This document shows positions 1 to 7,180 of a DNA stretch of 64,000 nt, piece after piece. The position numbers were made by a program, and so were the translations under genes. This DNA is from a bacterium (lineage in GTDB: Bacteria > Hinthialibacterota > Hinthialibacteria > OLB16), in contig JAJVIK010000007.1 in NCBI GenBank assembly GCA_022072055.1, positions 496,001-560,000 on the forward strand. The letters run 5' to 3'. The notes beneath the pieces are model-generated. The model saw nothing but the letters and a program-made list of their open reading frames with translations. It was not told the DNA's origin and did no database searches. The stretch's first letter is position 1. Each line of letters starts with the position of its first letter.

Positions 1-1623
1 ACGTGGTTGTCCGGGCGGGTGATTGTCGAGGTCAGCCGGGAGAATTTGCCGGGTGTCACCTGGGAGATCGATCTCGACCCCTCCAAGGATGAAGGTTCCA
101 AGCTCTGGAGCGAGGGCATTCGCCTTCCGCTGGTCGCGGAAGGCCCTGGGAGTCTCCAGCTCTCCTTCCGCTCCGCGCCTCCCAAGGAGCGCACAGGCTC
201 GGAAACCGCCAAGGCGATTCCCTTCTTTCTCGGCGAGCCGATGCTCGTTCCGGCCAGGGACCGTCGCTCTCGCCATCCGGGAACCGCGCGTCCGGATATC
301 TTGCTTCTCTCCATCGACACTCTCCGCGCGGATGCGGTCTCTGGGATCGGGGGAGGAGAGACCACCCCGTGGATGGATGATTATTTTGGAAGGGGCGGGG
401 TCACCTTCACCCAGGCCGAGGCCCCCTCCAGTTGGACACTCCCCTCGCACGCCAGCCTGTTTCTCTCGCAGTATGTCGCCCGTCATGGGGTTCGGATGCA
501 TTTTGATCGGGTTCCCGCCGAGACCGCCACACTCGCGGAGCGCTTCGCGGACCAAGGCTACGAAACCGCCGCCTTTGTGGACCGCGAGTTCCTGAACCAC
601 CGTTTCGGTTTCCATCAGGGATTCGAACTCTACGACCAACGCGGCGGGCATTTCGCCTCGATCCTTCCGCGCTGCCTGGAGTGGCTTGGAAAACGGGACC
701 GCGGCGCGCCGCTGTTCCTGTTTCTTCACACCTACGATGTCCATGATCCCTATGACCCGCCCGAAGCCTTCCGCGCGCGCTTTCTCCCCGCGGGTTCGAA
801 ACCCTCCACCGAGGAGATCGAGCGGAGGGAGACCCAGATGACCACGCTCTACGGCGCCAACCAGGGACATCGCGAGCTCCCCGAAAGCGACGCCGAGTTC
901 CTGCGCGCGCTCTATCTCGCCGAGACCGCGTATGTGGACAGCCTGCTCGCGGACTTCATCCATCAGGTGGAGGCGCGCGGTCTGCTTCAGGACCCGCTTG
1001 TGATCCTCCTCTCGGACCATGGCGAAGCCTTCCGCGAGCATGGGACTTGGCTGCACGGCTGGACCTTGTACGAGGAGGAGACTCGAATCCCGATCCTGAT
1101 CCGCTTTCCAGGCAATCGGCATCAGGGGAGGCGAATCTCGGCGCGTGTCAGTCTGCTGGACATCGCTCCGACCCTCTTCGAGATCCTGGGCTGGAGCATT
1201 CCCGAGGAGTGGCAGGGCGAGTCGCTGCTTCCCCGGATCGAAGGGATCGAGAATCACCCTTCCGAGAGGCCCCTTTACGCGGAACTCACACAAAGCGAGC
1301 GGGTGCTCGCCTCGGTCTGGAAGAGGCGGATGAAGTACATTGAAAACCGGACCCTCGAAGGGGCAAGCCCGGAGAATCCCAGGTTGGTGAACCGCGAGGC
1401 CTATGACTTGGAGACCGACCCTGGGGAGCGGAGGAACTTGGGCGGCGAGCGCCTTGAGGAGGTTTCGAGGGAGCTGGAAGCGGCGGCGAATAATTTCGCG
1501 GAGATGACCGCGCGTCAACGCGAGGAGGGGGCTTCCGCCGCCGCCACGTTGGATGCCGAAACCATCCAGGGTCTTCAGGCCATCGGGTATCTGCAGACCG
1601 GAACCGGGGCCGGGAAGGACTAG
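1..1623 (+). CDS. Sulfatase/alkaline-phosphatase-superfamily hydrolase without formylglycine motif (5' partial)
   Basis: The frame is open to base 1, so the gene probably begins upstream; a TTG at base 7 is the first in-window start and is used for numbering (538 aa). About 95 residues precede the sulfatase core, which starts at PDILLLSIDTLRAD (res 96-109), where the Asp would bind the metal. LLSDHGEAF near res 335-342 supplies the second Asp-His metal pair. The position of the sulfatase C-x-P-S-R signature reads T144-L-P-S-H148, so the cysteine that becomes formylglycine is absent and Thr or Ser would be the nucleophile. This favours a phosphodiesterase or phosphotransferase type, or an uncharacterised S-type, over a classical arylsulfatase. 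Substrate is unknown. The C-terminal ~100 residues follow the usual sulfatase subdomain. It is followed by a palindromic repeat and a convergent gene. Confidence 0.85.
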   Translation, partial: TWLSGRVIVEVSRENLPGVTWEIDLDPSKDEGSKLWSEGIRLPLVAEGPGSLQLSFRSAPPKERTGSETAKAIPFFLGEPMLVPARDRRSRHPGTARPDILLLSIDTLRADAVSGIGGGETTPWMDDYFGRGGVTFTQAEAPSSWTLPSHASLFLSQYVARHGVRMHFDRVPAETATLAERFADQGYETAAFVDREFLNHRFGFHQGFELYDQRGGHFASILPRCLEWLGKRDRGAPLFLFLHTYDVHDPYDPPEAFRARFLPAGSKPSTEEIERRETQMTTLYGANQGHRELPESDAEFLRALYLAETAYVDSLLADFIHQVEARGLLQDPLVILLSDHGEAFREHGTWLHGWTLYEEETRIPILIRFPGNRHQGRRISARVSLLDIAPTLFEILGWSIPEEWQGESLLPRIEGIENHPSERPLYAELTQSERVLASVWKRRMKYIENRTLEGASPENPRLVNREAYDLETDPGERRNLGGERLEEVSRELEAAANNFAEMTARQREEGASAAATLDAETIQGLQAIGYLQTGTGAGKD

Positions 1624-1655
1624 AGCGGTCAACGAAATCACCTGGTCCCTTGGAG

Positions 1656-1737
1656 GGAGGGACACGCTCTGTCGTGTCCGGGCGCAAGGGACCGCGCCCT
1701 TCCAACACCGAGCGCTACATCCAAATGAGAAATGCTC
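1656..1737 (+). repeat. Dispersed palindromic repeat, copy A
   Basis: It begins GGAGGGACACGCTCTGTCGT, in which GACACG pairs with CGTGTC, and ends GAGAAATGCTC. The same unit occurs inverted at 34566-34667, and partial copies lie at 58163-58213 and 10465-10538. It fills the gap between two convergent genes and could act as a transcription terminator or RNA-stability element. No transposase is adjacent. Confidence 0.7.
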
Positions 1738-1753
1738 CGTTGGGTCTTCGGCG

Positions 1754-2848
1754 CTAGTCCTTCTTAAGCAACCCGCGCAAGAGGTTCGCGCCCGCCTTGT
1801 AGGCCGCGCCCGGATCGACCTTCACCACTTCCGCGACCAGGCCGCGCTGCAGCTGCCGGAGCGACTCCATGTCTTCCGTGCTCAGGTCTTCCTCAAAGGC
1901 AACCGGGCCGAGCTGGACCACATCCTCCCGTTTCTCGATGGCGTCAAGCACCGGGCGAGCCGCTTCGCCCACCAGCTCGCTCTCCTTGATCTCACGCCCG
2001 AAGCGAATCTTCTGGAGACGGAGCGTGAGATTCCCCTTGGCCGCGAGCGCGGTGGAGTCGACTTGGAGAAGGACCGAAAAAGATCCTCCCTCGATCCAGT
2101 CGGAGGCGCGCAGCGCGGCGGTCCCCATCGGACCCGAGGCGGCCTTGAGGAAACTCTCGATCGTTGGAACTCCCAGCCCCAGCGCGCGCGCTTCCCCAGC
2201 CAGCTTTTTCTCCAGCGGGACGTGATGCCCCTTGGCCAACAACAGTCCGCCCCGGGTCTTTTCAGCCAAGTTGGCGCGCAGGTTGAAATCATACGGCAGG
2301 AACGGTTCCCCATCCGCGAGACTGAAGGGCGCGACTCGCAGCTCCCCTTGGTGAAGGAGCTCCAGGGTCACCTTGGGAAGAACCGCCCGCGCGATGGGGA
2401 TCCCCACTCGCAAGTCCCCGCACCACAGGGTCTCCTTCGGGAGCTTTCCCGCCGGATCCACGGAGGTCCTTCCGGATAGATCGAGCAACCCCTCCAGGCT
2501 GCCCACGCCCTTGGGAAAGGACACCTTCCATCCGATCCCTTTCGACTGGAGGCTGTCCAAGCGCCAGACCCGGCCGAGCGCCGAGGGGACCCCGAGATCG
2601 AGGCTGCCGTTCGCGATCGCCCAATCCACGGTTTGGTCCCCAAACCGAGTTCGGAACTTGAGTTCGCTCACCCAGAGCTTCCCGAGCGGAAGCAGGCCGC
2701 TGAAGCTGCTCACCGTGGCCGGGTACCGGTTCTCGCTGCGCAAGGTGTCGATCACTGCAACACGCACCCGAGCGAGTGTGTATTGGTGCGCTCCGACAAG
2801 CGCGAGCGCGAACACCAGCAGCAGGATCCAGAGAGTCTTTCGTCGCAT
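1754..2848 (-). CDS. Membrane-anchored or exported protein of unknown function
   Basis: 364 aa from ATG at 2848, which lies 13 bases after the Nif3-like stop codon; longer frames would overlap that gene. One hydrophobic segment (about res 5-20, LWILLLVFALALVG) follows MRRK, giving either an uncleaved anchor or a signal peptide. The rest is predicted outside the membrane and is rich in alternating beta-type segments, loosely like AsmA/DUF748 periplasmic proteins, but no family is certain. The C-terminus is Lys/Leu-rich (NLLRGLLKKD). It probably shares a transcript with the upstream Nif3-like gene. I do not recognise the function. Confidence 0.75.
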   Translation of the reverse strand: MRRKTLWILLLVFALALVGAHQYTLARVRVAVIDTLRSENRYPATVSSFSGLLPLGKLWVSELKFRTRFGDQTVDWAIANGSLDLGVPSALGRVWRLDSLQSKGIGWKVSFPKGVGSLEGLLDLSGRTSVDPAGKLPKETLWCGDLRVGIPIARAVLPKVTLELLHQGELRVAPFSLADGEPFLPYDFNLRANLAEKTRGGLLLAKGHHVPLEKKLAGEARALGLGVPTIESFLKAASGPMGTAALRASDWIEGGSFSVLLQVDSTALAAKGNLTLRLQKIRFGREIKESELVGEAARPVLDAIEKREDVVQLGPVAFEEDLSTEDMESLRQLQRGLVAEVVKVDPGAAYKAGANLLRGLLKKD

Positions 2849-2861
2849 GGGTCGGGGTTCC

Positions 2862-3998
2862 TCAGCAATGATGGTAGACCGGCCCGCTGGGATCGAGGAT
2901 CCAGCGGACCGAGCCATCAGGCAGATTTCGCAGCAAATAGTCCCGGATCGTCTCCAGGAAGAGCCGTTCGGTGTAATAGTGGTCCAAGTCGACCAGCGCG
3001 ATCCCCTTCGACAGGCACGCGAGGGCATCATGGTGCCCGGTGTCGCCGGTCAGGTAGACATCGGTGTCCGAGGGTAAGAGGTGTTTCACCAGCGACTTAC
3101 CGCCCCCGCTGCACCATGCCACCCGCTTCACTCTCCGACCGGGGTCCCCCGCGAATTTGACCGGGGCGAGCCCATCCCCCAGACATTCTCGGACCAGCGC
3201 GGCGAAACCAGAAAGCGTGGTCTCCTCGGCGAGTTCTCCCGCCCACAGGAACTGCCTCGGATCCTCGTACCCGGAAAGCGGATAGAGGTCATAGGCCACT
3301 TCCTCGTAGGGATGAGAATCCCACAGCGCGCGAAGGATCCGGTTCAGAGCGCGTTTCGGACAGATCATCTCGAGGCGGATCTCCTCCACGGTTTCGAGCT
3401 TGCCCTTCTCCCCCACGGTCGGGCTTGAAGATTCGCTTCCGAGAAAGGTCCCGGTTCCGGGAATCGCAAACGAGCAGATTGTGTATTCCCCGATCTGTCC
3501 CGCGCCCGCCTCAGCCAGCGCGGCGCGGACCTGCCCAACCGCGTTCAAGGGAACAAAGGCAACCAGCTTGAGACCCGAATCCTGCCACTTGGAAGCCATC
3601 GGGCCATGGGACTTAAGGGGAAGTCGCCTTCCGATGGCTGCATTCAACGAAAGCGTGGGCGAGCGATCCACATTGGTGTGAGCGACATAGAGGGTAATGC
3701 GGTTTTCGATCAGCGCGGTGAGTTCTCGTCCCGGAAAGGAGTGCGGATCGATACGAGTCACCGGTTCAAAAAGCAGCGGGTGGTGGGCGATCAGGAGCCC
3801 AGCCTCTTCCCGGATGGCGCACTCAATTGTTTCCGGGCGGACATCCAGGGCGATCACAACGGCCTGAACCGGTAGCTCGGGATCGCCGCACTGCCATCCG
3901 ACCCGGTCCCAGCTCTCCGCGCTTGCCTCGGGCGCGGCCCTGCGCAGGAGATCGATCAGCGTGGAGGCCCGGATTTCCATTTGGCCAAAGGTTGGCAT
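2862..3998 (-). CDS. Nif3-like dinuclear metal-centre protein (DUF34)
   Basis: 378 aa, close to the usual length of bacterial Nif3 proteins that carry the inserted PII/CutA-like domain. The N-terminal half has LIAHHPLLF (paired metal-binding His) and YVAHTNVDRS. The C-terminal half has GDTGHHDAL and DLDHYYTER, the other metal ligands. The insert lies at about res 130-245. Family members are called GTP cyclohydrolase 1 type 2 or YbgI/YqfO, but the true reaction is unsettled. ATG at 3998 is used; a second Met at residue 7 is also possible. It appears to be the first gene of a two-gene minus-strand unit, divergent from the trypsin-like protease at 4178. Confidence 0.9.
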   Translation of the reverse strand: MPTFGQMEIRASTLIDLLRRAAPEASAESWDRVGWQCGDPELPVQAVVIALDVRPETIECAIREEAGLLIAHHPLLFEPVTRIDPHSFPGRELTALIENRITLYVAHTNVDRSPTLSLNAAIGRRLPLKSHGPMASKWQDSGLKLVAFVPLNAVGQVRAALAEAGAGQIGEYTICSFAIPGTGTFLGSESSSPTVGEKGKLETVEEIRLEMICPKRALNRILRALWDSHPYEEVAYDLYPLSGYEDPRQFLWAGELAEETTLSGFAALVRECLGDGLAPVKFAGDPGRRVKRVAWCSGGGKSLVKHLLPSDTDVYLTGDTGHHDALACLSKGIALVDLDHYYTERLFLETIRDYLLRNLPDGSVRWILDPSGPVYHHC

Positions 3999-4057
3999 GG
4001 AGGGTGGGAGGGGTCAACACATCTGCAGGAGGAATCATCTCCATACAAAAACTAATT

Positions 4058-4084
4058 TTGATTTTCCGGAATGAATCATATACC
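4058..4084 (+). promoter_or_regulatory. Possible promoter of the trypsin-like protease
   Basis: An AT-rich patch in the gap after the Nif3 start holds TTGATT (4058-4063) and TATACC (4079-4084) with a short 15-base spacer. It is about 95 bases upstream of the preferred GTG start at 4178. The match is imperfect. Confidence 0.3.
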
Positions 4085-4177
4085 TTCTCCAAAGTGCACA
4101 TCTCCCGTGGAACTGAGACTGCCTTTCTAATGCCTTCCCTGGAGCTGGGAATCGAAATCGGAAAGGAGGGCTGTACG

Positions 4178-5281
4178 GTGAAGGATCAGTTGGAGGTCTT
4201 CTTAGCGGTTTCGCATAGGATTTCATACCTACGGCACGCGAAGGAAGAAATGTCTTCCAAGTTGTTGCGTGGACGGACTTCTAGAACCATAGGGGCTTTC
4301 GCCTTGCGGGCGGCCAAGCCGACAGCACCCCACCAGAATGTTATCGGGATCGGGATCGATGAGAAATACGTCAGCGGGGCTCCGAGCGGGATTCTCGCCA
4401 TCAAGTTTCTAGTCCGATCCAAGCTCCCTGAAGGGGTCTTGCCGAAAAGGGATATCCTCCCAAAGACGGTAGGAGGGTTGCCCACGGACATCGAGGAGGT
4501 GGGCATTATCCTGCCAGCCGCCCGGGGGAAGTCCAGGGGCAGAGGATTGCATTCCGCCTCGATGCCAAACCCACGTGCCCGGTGGCGTCCAGCTCAGCCG
4601 GGATCCTCGATTGGTTTTCGAGAGCCATCGGATTCATTCCAGATGGCGGGCACCTTCGGCGCTCTAGTTCAGGACTCAACGGGCAATCTCTTCATATTGA
4701 GCAACAACCATGTCCTCGCCTACGAAAATGGAATCGAAGCGGATGGTGAAACGAGGCGAGATGCCCTTCCTGCGGGAGCCGCGATTTTCCAGCCCGGCTT
4801 GCTGGACGGTGGACGGCCGCGTCACGACCGGATCGCCAAGTTGTCGAAATGGATAGACCTTCGAGCGGATCGATCGGACAATAAGGCGGACGCGGCGATT
4901 GCTGTCGTGGATGATCCCAATCAAGTGTCTAAACCGGTTCTGTTTATCGGGCCTATTCAAGGCGTCACGGACGCCACACGTGACATGACGGTTCACAAGT
5001 TCGGAAGGACCACATCCTACACGGCGGGTCGAGTGTCTAGCGTGGAGTTTGATGTATCCGTTCCGTATGAAGTGGGGGAAGTGATCTTTCAAGACCAGAT
5101 TGCAGTCCGCGGACTTGACGGGAGATCGTTTAGCGACTCCGGAGACTCGGGTTCCGCGATCATGGAGAGAGCCACAAACGAGATGGTGGGTCTGCTCTTT
5201 GCCGGCGCTACAGGAGCAAACCTCACCTTTGCAAATCACATCCGGGATGTCCTTTCGCTGCTTAAGGTCAAACTGGCGTGA
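4178..5281 (+). CDS. Trypsin-like serine protease with N-terminal accessory domain
   Basis: 367 aa from GTG at 4178, chosen because AAAGGAGG at 4162-4169 sits 8 bases upstream; ATG at 4130 (no Shine-Dalgarno) and ATG at 4250 are alternatives. The catalytic triad is visible: H178 in LSNNHVLA, D238 in ADAAIAVV and S324 in GDSGSA. No signal peptide is seen, so it looks cytoplasmic. Before the protease core, around res 50-110, is a domain with V-I-G-I-G-I-D-E followed by LPKTVGG, resembling the N-terminal module of Nal1-like proteases. Base composition is visibly more AT-rich than its neighbours, which suggests acquisition by transfer. The next gene, 150 bases downstream, encodes a protein resembling this N-terminal module alone. 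Substrate is unknown. Confidence 0.8.
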   Translation: MKDQLEVFLAVSHRISYLRHAKEEMSSKLLRGRTSRTIGAFALRAAKPTAPHQNVIGIGIDEKYVSGAPSGILAIKFLVRSKLPEGVLPKRDILPKTVGGLPTDIEEVGIILPAARGKSRGRGLHSASMPNPRARWRPAQPGSSIGFREPSDSFQMAGTFGALVQDSTGNLFILSNNHVLAYENGIEADGETRRDALPAGAAIFQPGLLDGGRPRHDRIAKLSKWIDLRADRSDNKADAAIAVVDDPNQVSKPVLFIGPIQGVTDATRDMTVHKFGRTTSYTAGRVSSVEFDVSVPYEVGEVIFQDQIAVRGLDGRSFSDSGDSGSAIMERATNEMVGLLFAGATGANLTFANHIRDVLSLLKVKLA

Positions 5282-5431
5282 ACAGGTTCCGATGGCGCCG
5301 ACTCGGGTCCGATGAATCCGTCGCCCCGATGTGGCAAAGGGATCGACATCCCCGCTTCATCTTGTAGAGTGAAAAAGGAGAACTTCAGGGGTTCTTCAAT
5401 TGACCCGAAGACGAAACGTGGAGAAACCAAG

Positions 5432-5656
5432 ATGGCGACCCTTGAGCAGGTTCGTGGACTCAAGCGGAAATACTCCTCCACATTGCTCCGCATGGAGGGG
5501 GTCTGTGGGCTGGACATCGAGGAGGACCCGAAGGAAGGCGCGATTCTTACGGTTCACCTTGACACAAGAGACTCCGCGCTGGCTGACCTGCTTCCCCGCC
5601 AGTTGGAGGGCCACGAGCTGAAGTATGTCTATGCAGGCCCCATTCGCAAGCAGTAG
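5432..5656 (+). CDS. Small protein resembling the N-terminal module of the neighbouring protease
   Basis: 74 aa from ATG at 5432. The region MEGVCGLDIEEDPKEGAILT lines up by eye with VIGIGIDEKYVSGAPSGILA of the upstream protease. LPRQLEGHELKYVYAG continues the match to LPKTVGGLPTDIEEVG. The gene is in the same orientation and close behind the protease. A free copy of a protease accessory domain could be an inhibitor, chaperone or substrate adaptor; that is inference. An open frame extends upstream to 5312 but lacks a plausible start signal. There is no signal peptide or membrane segment. Confidence 0.6.
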   Translation: MATLEQVRGLKRKYSSTLLRMEGVCGLDIEEDPKEGAILTVHLDTRDSALADLLPRQLEGHELKYVYAGPIRKQ

Positions 5657-5793
5657 GGGCGCGGTCTCTCGTGGTTCTTTTCAGGACCAATGAGGGCGAG
5701 CCGGAATCAGGGCGTCCTCTCGCGCGGTGAGGACCTTTCCCATAGACTATCCAAAGGGGATTGAGGCAGTCTCCCCCAAAGGAGGAACAGACC

Positions 5794-6258
5794 ATGGATT
5801 TCCGATCTATCAAGTCGATTTCTGTTCTTGGGCTAGCCGGCTTCTTCTTAATCGGCGCCCTGGTGTGCGCCGATGGCGTCCAGGCGCGGAAATACTACTA
5901 CAACGAATCCACCATCGGGGGACCTTATGTGACCCCCAACTACTACCCCCAGCAGAACTACCCGGTCCAGAATTACTACGCCAACACCCTCCATCGCGGG
6001 ATTGGCTTCCGCAACACCCGCGAGCAGTATTTCGGGCCGGACCCGAACCGCTATTACTACCAGCAGCCCCTGGCGAATCCCTACTACCCGTACGGGGGTT
6101 ACGCCCCTTATTCCTCGGGAGGGTACATCCCGGGGACTCAGTTCAATTACAACTTCGGGTTCGATTCGGGGTATTACAACAGCCGCAACAAGGCCAATTC
6201 GATTATCGGCTACAACACGACCCGTGACCGCGTTGGCCCCTATCAAGTGCGGCGCTGA
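5794..6258 (+). CDS. Secreted tyrosine-rich protein of unknown function
   Basis: 154 aa. ATG 5794 has AAAGGAGG at 5778-5785. Residues 1-32 form a Sec signal peptide with a likely signal peptidase I site after VQA. The mature part is low-complexity and very rich in Tyr, Asn, Gly, Pro and Gln (for example RKYYYNES, YYPQQNYP, NRYYYQQP, YYPYGGYAPY), with few charged residues apart from Arg. Such composition suits a structural, adhesive or cross-linked surface protein, but no family is recognised. Its last 16 bases overlap the 3' end of the convergent sirtuin gene. Confidence 0.75.
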   Translation: MDFRSIKSISVLGLAGFFLIGALVCADGVQARKYYYNESTIGGPYVTPNYYPQQNYPVQNYYANTLHRGIGFRNTREQYFGPDPNRYYYQQPLANPYYPYGGYAPYSSGGYIPGTQFNYNFGFDSGYYNSRNKANSIIGYNTTRDRVGPYQVRR

Positions 6259-7001
6259 AGCACGTCCTCGACACGGTCCAGAACCACTTCGGCTTTCCCA
6301 GCAAGGGATAGATCCGGAACGGGTGAGGCTGGGGTCGCCTCCGGGTTGATTTCCACGGTGAAAGCACCCAAGGCGGCGGCGGTGTGAATCAGCGCCGCCG
6401 CGGGGTGAACTTGCGAAGAGGTTCCGATGGATAGGAAGAGGTCGCACTCCAAAGCCGCATCGGCGCGCCTCAACACCTCGGGGTCGATCATCTCTCCAAA
6501 CCAAACAACTCCGGGCCTCAGGATTCCACCGCAATAAGGGCAGGACGGAGGGAGCTCGGGAAAAGGGACCGTGTCATCCCGCCAGCGGTGGGGAGACTGG
6601 GGACACTCCTCCCAGCAGCCCACATCGAACAGCGAGCCATGAAAACGGATCACGTTGCGTGTCCCGGCGCGTTCATGCAGGCCATCCACGTTCTGAGTGA
6701 TCAGCCTGAAGGCGGGAGACCTCTCGCTCCAGGCCGCAAGGACCTCATGCGCCCGATTGGGGCGGCAATCCAGAACCGCCTGGCGCCGAACTTCGTACCA
6801 TTCCCACACAAACTTGGGATCGCGCGCAAAGGCCTCCGGAGTCGCCACCTCTTCCGGACGGAAGTTCTTCCACATCCCACCGGCATCCCGGAAGGTCGGA
6901 ATCCCGCTGGCGGTGGAGACCCCCGCTCCGGTGAGGACGGTGACCCGGCTTGCGCCGGTCAAGCGCTCGGCCAGGCGTTGAATCCCCTCTTCAAGGTTCA
7001 T
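6243..7001 (-). CDS. cobB: Sir2-family NAD-dependent protein deacylase
   Basis: 252 aa from ATG at 7001 with GGAG just upstream. The Rossmann NAD motif GAGVSTASGIPTFR lies near res 22-35, with TQNVDGLHE and RFHGSLFD (catalytic His) following. Four cysteines (C-x3-C and C-P-Y-C) form the zinc site. WYEVRRQ contains the Y-x-x-R pair that in class III sirtuins binds acidic acyl groups, so desuccinylase or demalonylase activity is plausible besides deacetylation. It would act in the cytoplasm, removing acyl groups from lysines using NAD+. The gene stands alone and its 3' end overlaps the Tyr-rich gene by 16 bases. Confidence 0.92.
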   Translation of the reverse strand: MNLEEGIQRLAERLTGASRVTVLTGAGVSTASGIPTFRDAGGMWKNFRPEEVATPEAFARDPKFVWEWYEVRRQAVLDCRPNRAHEVLAAWSERSPAFRLITQNVDGLHERAGTRNVIRFHGSLFDVGCWEECPQSPHRWRDDTVPFPELPPSCPYCGGILRPGVVWFGEMIDPEVLRRADAALECDLFLSIGTSSQVHPAAALIHTAAALGAFTVEINPEATPASPVPDLSLAGKAEVVLDRVEDVLQRRT

Positions 7002-7180
7002 TTGGCGCTCCGCTTGCCCTCCATCCACGCAGCCGGGTCGGCCCTTTCCCGTGTCCCTGTTGAAAAGGTCATCCGGACAATCGGCCTGAAAACGATACAC
7101 TTACAGAAACGCGCGTGCGTGGGTGAAAGTTTCCCGCCTTGACGTTGCCTTTGACAAGAGAGGATGATCCCCCCCTTCCC

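Noticed and set aside
1754-2479. Long plus-strand open frames opposite the membrane-anchored protein
   Set aside because: They lack ribosome sites and family motifs and mirror the GC-rich codons of the minus-strand gene.
3827-4177. Upstream extension of the protease frame to 3827
   Set aside because: It lies antisense to the Nif3 coding start and lacks a ribosome site; GTG 4178 with AAAGGAGG is better.
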